Shown: positions 1 to 9,537 of the stretch, one piece after another
Position numbering within the stretch: position 1 is the stretch's first letter
How the letters are laid out: the number at the start of each line of letters is the position of its first letter
DNA from: Tissierellia bacterium
GTDB lineage: Bacteria > Bacillota > Clostridia > Tissierellales > Peptoniphilaceae
DNA: 44,875 nt
Reading direction: 5' to 3'
NCBI GenBank assembly: GCA_012519495.1
Contig: JAAYQA010000005.1
Coordinates: forward strand, 1 to 44,875
Program-made: the position numbers and the translations under genes
The notes under the pieces: generated by a model
Told to the model about the DNA's origin: nothing
Seen by the model: the letters and a program-made list of their open reading frames with translations, nothing else
Database searches by the model: none

Positions 1-1
1 G

Positions 2-148
2 ACGGAGAATGTACGCGTCCAGGAAATGATGCAGGCGATGGAAACAGGCGATACAGAAAAAATGGGTCGTATATTGAATGAAGGGCATGCATCTTTGCGA
101 GACGATTATGAAGTGACCGGACCCGAAGAAAGAGAGGAACGGGCATGA
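2..148 (+). CDS. galK: Galactokinase, 3' part only; C-terminus appears truncated
   Basis: The 48 codons from the window edge to a TGA match the stretch of galactokinase about 70-80 residues before its normal end: TENVRV, an acidic helix, then NEGHASLRDDYEVTGPE. In the family (GHMP kinase; galactose to galactose-1-phosphate, Leloir pathway) this is followed by the GGGFGGC motif and a closing alpha/beta segment. Here the frame ends nine residues after DDYEV, and its TGA overlaps the galE ATG as ATGA, so there is no room for the missing segment in any frame. Either the gene lost its 3' end by deletion, or the assembly did. The tight overlap would still allow translational coupling to galE. The 5' part lies outside the window. 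Confidence 0.65.
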   Translation, partial: TENVRVQEMMQAMETGDTEKMGRILNEGHASLRDDYEVTGPEEREERA

Positions 149-1128
149 GCATACTGATCACAGGCGGGGCCGGTTATATCGGTTCGCATACGGTGCGCTA
201 TCTGCAGGAAGCCGGCGAGAAAGTCATCGTAGTAGACAATCTGCAGTCGGGCCACCGGGAAGCCATACAAACAGACGCGTTTTATCCGGTGGATCTGCGC
301 GATGAGATGGGTCTGGCAGCGGTATTTCAGGAAAACGAAATAGAGGGCGTCATCCATTTTGCGGCCAATTCCCTGGTGGGTGTTTCCATGAAAGAACCTT
401 ACGAATACTATCACAATAATGTATACGGTACGCTATGTCTCTTAAAAGCCATGCGGGATCATGCGGTTTCGCACATTGTGTTTTCCTCTACGGCGGCCAC
501 CTACGGCGAACCGGAACGGGTGCCCATTCTGGAAGACGACAAAACAGAACCCACCAATCCTTACGGGGAAACCAAACTGGCCATGGAAAAAATGATGCGG
601 TGGTTCAAAGAGGCTTACGGCATCTCCTACACGGCATTGCGCTATTTCAACGCGGCCGGCGCACACGAATCGGGCGAGATCGGGGAACATCATCACCCCG
701 AAACGCATCTGATTCCCCTGATCCTGCAGGTGCCCTTAGGACAGCGTCCGCATATATCCGTGTTCGGAGACGACTATCCCACGCCCGACCATACCGCCGT
801 GCGTGACTATATCCACGTGATGGACCTGGCCGAGGCGCATTATCTGGCGCTTAAAAATATGCAAAAAACCAAAGAGAGCCATGTGTTTAATTTAGGAAAC
901 GGGAGCGGTTTCAGCGTCCTGGAGGTCATCCGGGCCGCACGCGAGGTTACAGGCCACAGTATCCCCGCCGTGATGGAAGAAAGAAGGGCAGGAGATCCCG
1001 CACAGCTGATCGCCTCCGCCGACAAGGCGCGCAGTGTGCTCGGCTGGGAGCCGAAACGCCCCGATATACAGACCATACTGACCGATGCTTGGCGCTGGCA
1101 CAGCAAACATCCGCGGGGGTACCGTTAA
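145..1128 (+). CDS. galE: UDP-glucose 4-epimerase
   Basis: A 327-residue extended short-chain dehydrogenase that interconverts UDP-galactose and UDP-glucose with bound NAD. The N-terminal Rossmann motif GGAGYIGSH is at residues 7-15, the HFAAxxxVGxS segment at 71-81, the catalytic SST at about 114-116 and the YGETK (Y140, K144) catalytic pair as in GalE. Length is normal. The start overlaps the upstream galactokinase stop by four bases. It completes the Leloir route with galK and also supplies UDP-sugars for envelope polymers. A rho-independent terminator overlaps its last codons. Confidence 0.95.
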   Translation: MSILITGGAGYIGSHTVRYLQEAGEKVIVVDNLQSGHREAIQTDAFYPVDLRDEMGLAAVFQENEIEGVIHFAANSLVGVSMKEPYEYYHNNVYGTLCLLKAMRDHAVSHIVFSSTAATYGEPERVPILEDDKTEPTNPYGETKLAMEKMMRWFKEAYGISYTALRYFNAAGAHESGEIGEHHHPETHLIPLILQVPLGQRPHISVFGDDYPTPDHTAVRDYIHVMDLAEAHYLALKNMQKTKESHVFNLGNGSGFSVLEVIRAAREVTGHSIPAVMEERRAGDPAQLIASADKARSVLGWEPKRPDIQTILTDAWRWHSKHPRGYR

Positions 1129-1143
1129 ACCCCGCGGTTTTTT
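1111..1143 (+). terminator. Rho-independent terminator of galKE
   Basis: Stem CCGCGGGG (1111-1118) pairs exactly with CCCCGCGG (1130-1137), followed by six T. The galE stop codon (1126-1128) sits in the loop. Confidence 0.9.
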
Positions 1144-1174
1144 ATGAAATGGATAGAAAAGCGATAAAATGTAA

Positions 1175-1204
1175 TTGATTAATCCATTTTACTATGTTAC
1201 GATG
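1175..1204 (+). promoter_or_regulatory. Possible promoter for secG-hppA
   Basis: TTGATT (1175-1180) and TACGAT (1199-1204) are 18 bp apart, just before secG and after the galE terminator. The match to sigma-A boxes is only fair. Confidence 0.35.
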
Positions 1205-1239
1205 GAGTGACGGAAACTTGAGGTATGGAGGTGAGCGCA

Positions 1240-1461
1240 TTGCAGACAGCACTGAGTGTAATTCTGCTGTTGGTCAGTATCGTCATTATTGTGGCGGTCG
1301 TATTGATGGAATCAAAACAGCAGGGTCTGGGCGTTATCGATGGCGGTGCGAATTTATTCGGGCAGTCGAGCATGAGTAAAGATCGTATGATCAATCGGGT
1401 ACTCATCGTGTCGGCGATTGTATTTTTGGTCGCCGCGCTTTTGATGGCAGTGATTTCGTAG
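1240..1461 (+). CDS. secG: Preprotein translocase subunit SecG
   Basis: A small membrane protein of the SecYEG channel. Two hydrophobic helices (about LSVILLLVSIVIIVAVVLM and the C-terminal VLIVSAIVFLVAALLMAV) flank a cytoplasmic loop with the family hallmark of Gly/Gln-rich residues, ESKQQGLG...GGANLFGQ. A longer reading from ATG 1225 exists, but GGAGGTGAG at 1227-1234 sits at Shine-Dalgarno distance from TTG 1240, and family members start near the first helix, so TTG 1240 (73 residues) is preferred. It lies just upstream of the pyrophosphatase gene; in many Firmicutes secG is followed directly by rnr and smpB. Confidence 0.9.
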   Translation: MQTALSVILLLVSIVIIVAVVLMESKQQGLGVIDGGANLFGQSSMSKDRMINRVLIVSAIVFLVAALLMAVIS

Positions 1462-1502
1462 GAACCCGCAAGGGATGAACAAGTGTGACAGGAGGATTGT
1501 AA

Positions 1503-3512
1503 GTGGAAGTTAGTTGGTATATTCTGATTGCACCGATTATCGGTGTAATCTCGGTTTTGTTCGCGTTTTTCCGATCCAAGCAGATCGCGGGACAAAGCGC
1601 GGGAACCGATCGCATGAAAGAAATTTCCGGATTTATTCATGACGGTGCAATGGCATTTCTGGCGAGGGAATACAAAACCCTCATTATTTTTATTGTAGCA
1701 TTAGTTGTTGTATTGGCGTTTGCCATTAACTGGATGACGGCGTTCTGCTATCTGATCGGTGCGTTGTTTTCCATGCTAGCCGGCTATATGGGTATGCAGG
1801 CGGCAACCAAAGCCAATGTAAGAACGGCCAATGCGGCACGTGAGTCCGGCATGGGCGCGGCCCTCCAGCTGGCCTTCTCCGGCGGAGCCGTTATGGGACT
1901 GACCGTTGTCGGTCTGGGCGTGATCGGCGTAAGCGTGCTCTACATCATTTTCCAGGATCCGCAGATTATCACGGGCTTCAGCCTGGGTGCCTCTTCCATC
2001 GCGCTGTTTGCGCGTGTTGGCGGCGGTATTTATACCAAAGCAGCAGACGTTGGCGCAGACCTCGTCGGTAAAGTCGAAGCGGGTATTCCCGAAGACGACC
2101 CCAGAAACCCCGCTGTTATTGCCGATAACGTAGGCGACAATGTGGGTGACGTAGCCGGCATGGGAGCCGACCTCTTCGAATCCTATGTAGGCGCGATTAT
2201 TTCCGCCATCACGCTGGGAATTCCGGCCTTTGGCCAGGCCGGCGTGGAATTTGCACTCGCTTTGTCGGGTGTGGGTGTACTTTCGTCGATCATCGGCATC
2301 TACTTTGTCCGTGGAGACGACAATCCGCAGAAATCCCTTAACATGGGAACTTTCTCCGGCTCGATTATTACATTGATTGCCGCGTTTTTCTTAAGCCGCA
2401 TGATCCTGGGTTCGCTTCGTCCGTTTGTGGCGATCGTTGCCGGTCTGGTCGTCGGCTTGATTATCGCGCAAATCACGGAATACTATACTTCCGACGCGTA
2501 CAAACCCGTGCGTAAAATTGCACGTGAATCCGAAACCGGTGCCTCCACGACGATTATCTCCGGTCTGGGCGTAGGTATGCTTTCCACCGCCGGCCCGATC
2601 CTGGTTATCGGCGTAGGGATTCTGATTGCGTTCTTTGCTTCCAATGGTGGGACCAATTCTGTAGAAGGTCTGTACGGGATTGCCCTGGCTGCCGTCGGTA
2701 TGCTTTCCACGGCAGGGATGACGATTGCCGTTGACGCTTACGGCCCCATTGCAGACAATGCCGGCGGGATTGCCCAAATGGCCGATCTCCCGGAAGATGT
2801 TAGAAATATCACCGACCATCTGGATTCAGTCGGTAACACAACGGCAGCGATTGGGAAAGGATTTGCGATCGGTTCGGCGGCTCTGACAGCGCTGGCCCTG
2901 TTTGCATCCTACACGCAGGCAGTTGGACTGACAGCTATCTCTCTTACATCGCCTACCGTTATTGTAGGCCTGTTCATCGGCGGTATGCTGCCGTTCCTCT
3001 TCGGGGCATTAACCATGGATGCCGTGAGCACATCGGCCAATGCCATGATCGAGGAAGTGCGCAGACAGTTCCGCGAATTCCCCGGCATTATGCAAGGGAC
3101 CCAAACCCCGGATTACAGCACCTGTGTAGATATCAGCACAAAAGCCGCACTGAAGGAAATGATCATTCCCGGCCTTTTGGCTGTGGTTGTTCCGGTGGCC
3201 ATCGGCTTGCTCCTGGGAGCCGAAGCACTGGGCGGCCTGCTGGGCGGTTCGTTGATCACCGGCGTTCTGATGGCGATCTTTATGGCCAATGCCGGCGGTG
3301 CCTGGGACAATGCCAAAAAGTATATTGAAAGCGGCGAACACGGCGGAAAAGGTTCAGATGCCCACGCGGCAGCCGTTATCGGCGATACCGTCGGCGACCC
3401 CTTCAAAGATACGTCCGGCCCGTCCATGAACATCCTGATCAAACTGATGACGATTGTAGCACTCGTATTTGCCGGCCTGTTCGGCGAAGGACTGCTCTCC
3501 CTCTTTTTCTAA
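1503..3512 (+). CDS. hppA: K+-dependent type membrane-bound pyrophosphatase (H+ or Na+ pump)
   Basis: A 669-residue polytopic membrane protein, the usual length for single-subunit ion-pumping PPases, which hydrolyse cytoplasmic PPi and export H+ or Na+. Visible signatures are [15 protein letters not shown] and the acidic DNVGDNVGD substrate/Mg loop (about residues 187-215), ADLFESYVG, and [14 protein letters not shown] near the C-terminus. The motif [10 protein letters not shown] (from about residue 444) has Ala where K+-independent enzymes have Lys, which predicts the K+-dependent class. I cannot decide Na+ versus H+ by eye. Starts at GTG 1503 behind AGGAGG (1491-1496). Its place between secG and rnr suggests steady expression. 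Confidence 0.95.
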   Translation: MEVSWYILIAPIIGVISVLFAFFRSKQIAGQSAGTDRMKEISGFIHDGAMAFLAREYKTLIIFIVALVVVLAFAINWMTAFCYLIGALFSMLAGYMGMQAATKANVRTANAARESGMGAALQLAFSGGAVMGLTVVGLGVIGVSVLYIIFQDPQIITGFSLGASSIALFARVGGGIYTKAADVGADLVGKVEAGIPEDDPRNPAVIADNVGDNVGDVAGMGADLFESYVGAIISAITLGIPAFGQAGVEFALALSGVGVLSSIIGIYFVRGDDNPQKSLNMGTFSGSIITLIAAFFLSRMILGSLRPFVAIVAGLVVGLIIAQITEYYTSDAYKPVRKIARESETGASTTIISGLGVGMLSTAGPILVIGVGILIAFFASNGGTNSVEGLYGIALAAVGMLSTAGMTIAVDAYGPIADNAGGIAQMADLPEDVRNITDHLDSVGNTTAAIGKGFAIGSAALTALALFASYTQAVGLTAISLTSPTVIVGLFIGGMLPFLFGALTMDAVSTSANAMIEEVRRQFREFPGIMQGTQTPDYSTCVDISTKAALKEMIIPGLLAVVVPVAIGLLLGAEALGGLLGGSLITGVLMAIFMANAGGAWDNAKKYIESGEHGGKGSDAHAAAVIGDTVGDPFKDTSGPSMNILIKLMTIVALVFAGLFGEGLLSLFF

Positions 3513-3524
3513 ATAAAACAGCTG

Positions 3525-3550
3525 AGACCGCCTTCGGGCGGTCTTTTGTG
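3525..3550 (+). terminator. Terminator after hppA
   Basis: AGACCGCC (3525-3532), TTCG tetraloop, GGCGGTCT (3537-3544), then a T-rich tract. Confidence 0.9.
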
Positions 3551-3593
3551 TTTTTTGGGTATATCAAGGGGTAGGAAGAAAAACGAGGTGACT

Positions 3594-5705
3594 ATGAAAT
3601 TACGACAGCTGATTACAGCTTATTTGAAAGACTCGTCCTATCAGCCCATGACGCGGGAAGAACTGGCGGACGCGTTTGAAATTTCCCACAATAACGAAGA
3701 AATGTTCTTTGCGCTTTTGCGTGAGCTGGAGCGGGAAGGCCGGCTCCGGTTTACAAAAAAGAACCGGATTATGCTGCAGCGGCCGCAGGCGGTTAGGGGG
3801 ACCCTTTCTGCCAGTGATCGGGGCTTTGCCTTTTTCATTCCGGAAGACGGTTCGGAAGATGTATTCATCCCGGCACACAGCCGAAAAGGGGCCATGGATG
3901 GCGACACGGTCGAGATCCGTATTACCGAAGTCCCGGAAGGCGACAAAAACGCCGTCGGCAAGGTGCTGCGCGTACAGGAACGCGCTCGAAACGAAATCGT
4001 CGGTACGGTGCACAAAAAGCGCAAGTTCGGTTTTGTAACGCCCGATGATACAAAATTTGACGCAGATATTTATCTGCCCAAGGCGCAGCTGAAAGGCCTG
4101 GCAGAAGGCGACAAGGTCGTGGTAAATGTAAAATACGGAAAAGGCGACCGCGGCCCCGCAGGGGAAGTCACCGAACGCATCGGAAAGAGCGACGCCCCCG
4201 GTGTCGATATCACCGCCATAGCGCGTACCTTTCAGTTGCCGCATACGTTTTCCAAACGGACGCTTCGCGAAGCGCAGATGCTGGATGCACAGATCGACCC
4301 GACCGGGCGCACCGACTACCGGGACGATTTCACCGTTACGATCGACGGGCCGGACGCCAAGGACTTTGACGATGCGATCGGTATTGAAAAAGACGGGGAT
4401 GCGTATATACTCCGTGTGCATATTGCCGATGTCGCCCATTATGTGAAGCCGGCTTCCGCGCTGGATAAAGATGCCTACAAACGTGGCAACTCCGTTTATC
4501 TGCTGGACCGGGTCATCCCGATGCTCCCGGAGCGCTTGTCGAATGATCTGTGTTCATTGCGTCCGGATGAGGACCGCTATACGCAAACGGTCGAAATGCG
4601 GATCGATACAAAAGGCAATGTGCTCGACTATCAATTGCATGAGTCGATAATACGAAGCGATTACCGCCTGATCTACCCGGATGTATCGGACTTTTTGGAA
4701 GGAAAAGAGCACCCCTTTACGGACCATGCACTGAGGGAGAAGCTGACCCTGATGGGAGAGCTGTACAAAATAGTCGATGCCATGCATACGAAAAAAGGCA
4801 GTCTGGACTTTGCCTTTGCGGAAAGTGAAATCCTTCTGGATGATGTGGGCAATCCGCTGGAGGTAAGGCGGGCTGAACGGCGTATTGCCAACAAGGTGAT
4901 TGAAGAATTTATGGTGCTGACCAATGAAGTGGTGGGGGCGCATTTTGCCCGGCTGGAAATCCCTTTTTTGTACCGGATACACGAGAAACCGACCGAAGAA
5001 AAAGAGCGCGCTTTGCGCACGCTGCTGCATAATTTCGGCTATTCCATTAAAGGAAAAGAAGTACACCCGACCGATCTGCAGTGCATTTTAACGGATAGTG
5101 AAGGAAAGAAAGAACAGTCACTTTTGCATATGTTTATCCTGCGGTCTTTGTCCAAGGCGCGCTATGAAAGAGAACCCGGGGTGCATTTCGGGCTTGCGAC
5201 AAAGTTTTATTCGCACTTTACCGCTCCGATCCGCCGCTATTCGGATCTGGTGGTGCATCGTATCTTCAAACGCCATGTGCAAAACAATCCGCCGCGTACC
5301 GACAAGCGCATGATTGCCAAATTGGATGAGATCGCCGAACACGTTTCTGAAACCGAACGTATGGCGGAAAATGCCGAGCGTGAAGTGGAAGATCTGAAAA
5401 AGACTGAATATATGGCGCAGTTTATCGGAGAAACCTTCGACGGAATCATTACCTCGATCACCTCTTTTGGGATGTTCATCCAATTGGAAAATACGGTGGA
5501 AGGATTGATTCACGTGCGCGATCTGGACGGCTATTACGAGTTTAACGAATCCAATTACACTTTAAGCCGCGCAGGTGACGACGACGGCTATCATCTGGGA
5601 CAAATGGTGCGGATCGTCGTGCATGATGTAGATGTGGACCGGCGGGAGATTGACTTCCGTCTGGCTGCAGGAGGAGAGGCAAATGAAAGTACTGGCGCAA
5701 AATAA
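3594..5705 (+). CDS. rnr: Ribonuclease R
   Basis: A 703-residue processive 3'-5' exoribonuclease of the RNase II/R family, which degrades structured RNA and works with SmpB-tmRNA in clearing stalled messages. Order: N-terminal winged helix (about 1-65), cold-shock OB domains (about 65-210), RNB catalytic domain with [13 protein letters not shown] (D251, D257, D259, D260 as metal ligands), and a C-terminal S1 domain (about 612-690, [15 protein letters not shown]). ATG 3594 follows GAGGTG at 3585; an earlier in-frame ATG at 3546 lies in the upstream terminator tract and is unlikely. The 3' end overlaps smpB by 23 bases. Confidence 0.95.
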   Translation: MKLRQLITAYLKDSSYQPMTREELADAFEISHNNEEMFFALLRELEREGRLRFTKKNRIMLQRPQAVRGTLSASDRGFAFFIPEDGSEDVFIPAHSRKGAMDGDTVEIRITEVPEGDKNAVGKVLRVQERARNEIVGTVHKKRKFGFVTPDDTKFDADIYLPKAQLKGLAEGDKVVVNVKYGKGDRGPAGEVTERIGKSDAPGVDITAIARTFQLPHTFSKRTLREAQMLDAQIDPTGRTDYRDDFTVTIDGPDAKDFDDAIGIEKDGDAYILRVHIADVAHYVKPASALDKDAYKRGNSVYLLDRVIPMLPERLSNDLCSLRPDEDRYTQTVEMRIDTKGNVLDYQLHESIIRSDYRLIYPDVSDFLEGKEHPFTDHALREKLTLMGELYKIVDAMHTKKGSLDFAFAESEILLDDVGNPLEVRRAERRIANKVIEEFMVLTNEVVGAHFARLEIPFLYRIHEKPTEEKERALRTLLHNFGYSIKGKEVHPTDLQCILTDSEGKKEQSLLHMFILRSLSKARYEREPGVHFGLATKFYSHFTAPIRRYSDLVVHRIFKRHVQNNPPRTDKRMIAKLDEIAEHVSETERMAENAEREVEDLKKTEYMAQFIGETFDGIITSITSFGMFIQLENTVEGLIHVRDLDGYYEFNESNYTLSRAGDDDGYHLGQMVRIVVHDVDVDRREIDFRLAAGGEANESTGAK

Positions 5706-6129
5706 AAAAGCGCGTTTTTCCTATTTTATTGAGGAGAGCTTTGAAACAGGCATCGTCCTCAAAGGAACCGAAGTCAAGTCGATCCGGCAGGGGAAAGCGA
5801 ATTTGAAAGAATCCTATGCGCAGGTAAAAGACGGAGAGATTTTCTTGTACGGCTGTCATATCAGCCCCTATGAACAGGGAAATATTCACAATCAGGATCC
5901 GCTCCGCCCGCGCAAACTCCTTTTGCACAAAAGAGAGATCAGCCGTCTGGCAGGGAAGGTCAACGAAAAAGGACTCACCCTGGTACCTTTGCAGCTGTAC
6001 TTAAAGGACGGCCGCGTCAAACTGGAATTAGGGCTCGCCCGCGGGAAAAAGCTGCACGACAAACGGCACACCGAAGCCAAGCGCGATGCGGACCGCCGCA
6101 TGCGCCGCGCGGTGATGGAAGAAAGATAA
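5683..6129 (+). CDS. smpB: SsrA-binding protein SmpB
   Basis: 148 residues, the normal length. SmpB binds tmRNA and delivers it to stalled ribosomes. It carries the N-terminal [26 protein letters not shown] opening, the KSIRQGK segment, the conserved [11 protein letters not shown], and the basic C-terminal tail ending [22 protein letters not shown] 5683 is preceded by GAGGAGAGG (5671-5679) inside the end of rnr, so the two are translationally coupled. No ssrA RNA was seen next to it. Confidence 0.97.
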   Translation: MKVLAQNKKARFSYFIEESFETGIVLKGTEVKSIRQGKANLKESYAQVKDGEIFLYGCHISPYEQGNIHNQDPLRPRKLLLHKREISRLAGKVNEKGLTLVPLQLYLKDGRVKLELGLARGKKLHDKRHTEAKRDADRRMRRAVMEER

Positions 6130-6166
6130 AAAATGCTGCGCATTGCAAATAAGCGCAGCATTTTTA
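6129..6166. terminator. Bidirectional terminator between smpB and the minus-strand operon
   Basis: ATGCTGCGC (6133-6141) pairs with GCGCAGCAT (6153-6161), with A-rich sequence on the left and T-rich on the right, so it can terminate both converging transcripts. The rhodanese stop codon lies in its right flank. Confidence 0.9.
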
Positions 6167-6961
6167 TATACACTTTTCAATCGGATTGTTTTCGTCTTCG
6201 ATCCAGCCGGAGAAGCTGCCGGGATAGAGGGTGGTTTGCAGGCCGATTTCATCCAATAGCAGGATGTTCCAGGGAGCGGAAACGCCGGAACCGCAGTAGA
6301 TGATGAGGGGTTTGTCCGTGGGAAGATTTTGGAAATGGGCGCGGATGGTGTCTTCATCGGGCATCTTGTCTGTGAGGAGATCTTCATACGGATAGGAAAG
6401 GGCGGTGGGGATATGCCCCGGTTTGTGATCCATTTCGTCTTTAATGCCTATATAGCGCTCTTTGTCCCGGCTGTCGATCAGGGTGGCTTCTTTGTTTTCT
6501 ATGAGGCGTTTTACCCCGGACATTTCTATGATCGAGCGGGGATCAAAAGACAGGCCCTTGCCCTTATGGGCCGGTTTATCCGCCGGTGCATCGGTGCCTT
6601 GTTCTTTCCAATGCATGGCGGGATCGTACAGGATGACGACATCTTTTACCCCGATGGCTTTCAGCATCCACCAGAGGCGGAAGGCAAACATATTCGGCCC
6701 GTTTCCGTAAATGAGCACAGGCGTGTCGGGGGATAGACCCAGATCCATCATGTGATCGGAAAAGGCGTGCATGGCAGGAAGCGGATGGCGGCCCTTGCCG
6801 GTGGTCGCATCGCCTGTGAGATCGTCTTTTAAAGTCAGGAAGTGGGAACCCGGCAGATGACATTGTGCAAAGACCGGTTTTTCGGATGCATCATTGCCTG
6901 CGAACAGAAACAGGCGATGCGTATGCGCGTGCAGCTTTTCTATTGGTATCAGATTTTTCAT
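6164..6961 (-). CDS. Sulfurtransferase, 3-mercaptopyruvate sulfurtransferase-like (two rhodanese domains)
   Basis: A 265-residue tandem-rhodanese protein. The C-terminal domain holds the active-site loop CGSGVSA (C223), the 3-mercaptopyruvate type rather than the CRKGVT of thiosulfate:cyanide enzymes; the N-terminal domain has the expected inactive fold pattern (GSHFLTLKDDL, VLIYGNGPNMFAFRLWW). Likely moves sulfane sulfur from mercaptopyruvate to thiols or cyanide in the cytosol. The ATG is five bases beyond the histidine kinase stop and has a strong AGGTGATC ribosome site, so it is the last gene of the regulator/ABC operon. Its link to that system is unexplained. Confidence 0.85.
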   Translation of the reverse strand: MKNLIPIEKLHAHTHRLFLFAGNDASEKPVFAQCHLPGSHFLTLKDDLTGDATTGKGRHPLPAMHAFSDHMMDLGLSPDTPVLIYGNGPNMFAFRLWWMLKAIGVKDVVILYDPAMHWKEQGTDAPADKPAHKGKGLSFDPRSIIEMSGVKRLIENKEATLIDSRDKERYIGIKDEMDHKPGHIPTALSYPYEDLLTDKMPDEDTIRAHFQNLPTDKPLIIYCGSGVSAPWNILLLDEIGLQTTLYPGSFSGWIEDENNPIEKCI

Positions 6962-6965
6962 GGGA

Positions 6966-7895
6966 TCACCTCTGTGTGGTATCTATACCCGGTTTGGCCG
7001 GTAGCTCGTGGGCGGTGCGGTAACTCAGCGTAATAAAGAGTATGCCCCGGTGCACGGTGGCGGAGATGCTGTGGCCCTGTCTGGTCATGAGCAATTGTGC
7101 GGTAAAGAGTCCCAGGCCCGAGCTTTGCTCGTTGCGGGTGGTGCTGCCGGAGTAAAAGCGGTCAAACATTTTTTTCTCGTCAAAGGCCCGGCTTTTGGGG
7201 AAGCGGTTGGCAAACACGGTGCGGATTTCGTTGCGAACGCGCGAATGGGTCACCCAGGCTTCCTTTTCACCGTATTTTAAAATGTTTTCAATCAGATTGG
7301 CATACACGCGCAGCATATCCCGGCCGGACAGAAGTACCGGCGGGGCTGTTTCCAATTTCAGATGCAGGTCGATCCCTTTGTTCTGGAACTCATCATAATA
7401 GGACATGAGGATGTCTTCCAGGAGCGTTTTCGGGTCGGCCAATTCAAATTCCATGGTGTAGTCGGGGTCTTCTATTTTTGTCATTTCATAAAAGTCGGAG
7501 ATGAGTTCCTGCAGGACTTCCGACTTTTGTTTTACGATGGACAGATACTGGGCACCGGCTTCGGTTTGTTCTTGCTGTTCCATCAGGTCCAGATAGCCAA
7601 TGATAGACGTGAGCGGTGTACGAAGGTCGTGGGTGATACACGTCATCTGCCATTTCAGATTCTGCTGCTGGGTTCGCAGCGCGCGTTCCGAGTCCTGCAG
7701 CGTACGGACATAGCGGTTCAGGGAAAGGACGAGCTTTTTGAATATGGACGAAGGAAAATCCAGTCGGAACAGCTGATTGGTGTTCTCCGGCAGTTCCAGC
7801 TCGCCGGACTGACGGATAAGCGATGCTGTCTGCATCCGGTAACGGATGAGGATGATGACAAGGGGGATAAACAAAAGATTGATAATAGTTTGCAT
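6966..7895 (-). CDS. Sensor histidine kinase of an ABC-linked two-component system
   Basis: 309 residues. One N-terminal membrane helix (about 3-18) and no real extracellular domain, so it probably senses within the membrane or through its ABC partner. HisKA box HDLRTPLTSI (H89), then an HATPase domain with N-box NLIENILKYG and G2 box SSGLGL. The usual G1 DxGxG is replaced by VFANRFP, a pattern I associate with VanS/VncS-like kinases; ATP binding is still plausible. It lies three bases after the ABC permease gene and four genes after its cognate response regulator. Confidence 0.88.
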   Translation of the reverse strand: MQTIINLLFIPLVIILIRYRMQTASLIRQSGELELPENTNQLFRLDFPSSIFKKLVLSLNRYVRTLQDSERALRTQQQNLKWQMTCITHDLRTPLTSIIGYLDLMEQQEQTEAGAQYLSIVKQKSEVLQELISDFYEMTKIEDPDYTMEFELADPKTLLEDILMSYYDEFQNKGIDLHLKLETAPPVLLSGRDMLRVYANLIENILKYGEKEAWVTHSRVRNEIRTVFANRFPKSRAFDEKKMFDRFYSGSTTRNEQSSGLGLFTAQLLMTRQGHSISATVHRGILFITLSYRTAHELPAKPGIDTTQR

Positions 7896-7898
7896 GGC

Positions 7899-8636
7899 TT
7901 ACAACTCACTATGGTTCAGTTTTACCAGGGCAATGCTCAGCCAGAAGGCGGCGTTGGAAAACAAACTGTAAAACAGCTGGACCGGATCGCCGTTCCATGA
8001 CCGGTTCACCATAAGCACTTCCATGGACTGATAAAAGGGGCTCATGCGGATAAACCAGTCCAATACGCGGTTTAGGCCTGCGGCCAGGCTGAAACCGGCC
8101 GGCAAAAAGAAGGCGATAACAAAAAAGGCGGCTACCGACATAGCGACATTCTTCATCAGATACTGCAGAGAAAGCGCAATGGCATGCAAAGGGATCATGA
8201 GCAAAAATGCCATGAGCGTATTGTGAACAAGGTATTTCATCAGCGGCCGGATCTCGTTTGGGCTTTGTTTGAACAAAAGCAAACCGATGATCACGGCAAT
8301 AAGCAATAACAAGACCGCAAACACCAATGCGACAACCAGGCTCATGATATACTGCCCGAGCAGGATCCGCCAGCGCGGGTGTCCCTGTGCACTGAGTTGC
8401 AGAAGCATTTGGCGGTCTTTGCTGAAACTCGCGGTAAAGATCGCGGCAAAAACATAAATCCCGAAACTGAGCAGACTGCTCATTACGAAATTATAGGCCA
8501 TCATACGCTCGGCCGGCGGCATCAGCCGCAAAAAGATGCCGATGGCGACAAGGATGAGCACGCAAATCAGGAAAAAGAACTGCAGAGAGGTTTGGCGCAG
8601 CGAACGGTATTTTTCCGAGAGTAAAAAGTTATACAT
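7899..8636 (-). CDS. ABC-2 type permease (lantibiotic immunity/bacitracin-export-like)
   Basis: 245 residues with about six membrane helices, organised like ABC-2 permeases of the BcrB/NatB type: a short cytoplasmic N-terminus (MYNFLLSEKYRSLRQTSLQ), helix, a long loop around SFSKDRQMLLQLSAQGHPRWRILLGQY, then four more helices. The true start is ATG 8636, which overlaps the end of the ATPase gene by eight bases; a longer upstream reading in this frame (to 9077) only runs antisense-like across the ATPase gene and is rejected. It should form the membrane half of the exporter with the adjacent ATPase. Confidence 0.85.
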   Translation of the reverse strand: MYNFLLSEKYRSLRQTSLQFFFLICVLILVAIGIFLRLMPPAERMMAYNFVMSSLLSFGIYVFAAIFTASFSKDRQMLLQLSAQGHPRWRILLGQYIMSLVVALVFAVLLLLIAVIIGLLLFKQSPNEIRPLMKYLVHNTLMAFLLMIPLHAIALSLQYLMKNVAMSVAAFFVIAFFLPAGFSLAAGLNRVLDWFIRMSPFYQSMEVLMVNRSWNGDPVQLFYSLFSNAAFWLSIALVKLNHSEL

Positions 8637-9537
8637 GATCGCCTCCGACTTTTTGCAGAAAGTAGTCTTCCAGCTGTGCTTCCAGGCGGTGTACATCGTA
8701 CACGCGGATGCCTGAGACAACGAGCGCGCGAATAATCTCGGGGATACTGCCGAACGATTCGTACAAAAGGACATCTTTGTCATTTTCCACACGGAAGTCC
8801 GACAGGGAGAACACTTCTTCCAAAATGACGACCACGCGTTCGGGGCTGTCTGTACGGATACGAATGGCCGAACGCATGCTGGCGTCCAGCTCTTCTCTGG
8901 TGACTGTATCGAGTATGAGACCGGCGTCCATAATGGCGTAGCGATTCGCAATATGCGCCAATTCGGACAGAATATGACTGGATATGAGTATGGTGATGTG
9001 GCGCTCGCGATTGAGCTTTCGTAAAAGCGAGCGGATCTGCACAATACCTTCCGGATCGATCCCGTTGGTCGGTTCATCCAGAAGCAGAAGATCGGGTTCG
9101 CCCAGAAGCGACAAAGCGATCCCCAAACGCTGTTTCATTCCCATGGAAAACGCACGAAAGAGTTTTTTTCGTTCATCCATGAGGCCGGTCAGGCGGAGCA
9201 CTTCTATGACGCTGTCTTTTTCCGCGATACCGCGCTGGATCCGAAAGTATTCCAGATTCTGTTCGGCACTCATATACGGGTAAAAATGCGGGGTTTCAAT
9301 CAGCGCGCCGATCCGTGCGCGTTGTTTGGTCCGGTCTTTGGAACCGAACAGAAGAATCTGTCCGTCTGTGGGGCGGGTGATGCCCTGTATGAGCTTAAAG
9401 AGCGTGGTTTTGCCGGCGCCGTTTTTTCCTACAAGGCCAAAAATGTCGCCTTCGTATACCGTAAGGTCGACATCCTGCAGGGCGTATTTCATCCCGTATG
9501 ATTTGGTTAATTGTTTGGTTTCAACCGCCGTCAGCAT
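8629..9537 (-). CDS. ABC transporter ATP-binding protein
   Basis: 302 residues, of the BcrA/NatA class that pairs with ABC-2 permeases. Walker A GKNGAGKT (37-44), signature FSMGMKQR, Walker B LLLLDEPTNGIDPEG, H-loop SSHILSEL, and a roughly 80-residue C-terminal extension typical of the class. ATG 9537 overlaps the response-regulator stop, giving translational coupling. Likely exports a peptide antibiotic or protects against one, because the operon has its own two-component system; the substrate is not visible. Confidence 0.92.
   Translation of the reverse strand: MLTAVETKQLTKSYGMKYALQDVDLTVYEGDIFGLVGKNGAGKTTLFKLIQGITRPTDGQILLFGSKDRTKQRARIGALIETPHFYPYMSAEQNLEYFRIQRGIAEKDSVIEVLRLTGLMDERKKLFRAFSMGMKQRLGIALSLLGEPDLLLLDEPTNGIDPEGIVQIRSLLRKLNRERHITILISSHILSELAHIANRYAIMDAGLILDTVTREELDASMRSAIRIRTDSPERVVVILEEVFSLSDFRVENDKDVLLYESFGSIPEIIRALVVSGIRVYDVHRLEAQLEDYFLQKVGGDHV

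Noticed and set aside
8637..9077. N-terminal extension of the ABC permease frame
   Set aside because: It lies wholly within the ATPase gene in another frame and looks unlike protein; ATG 8636 fits the family start.
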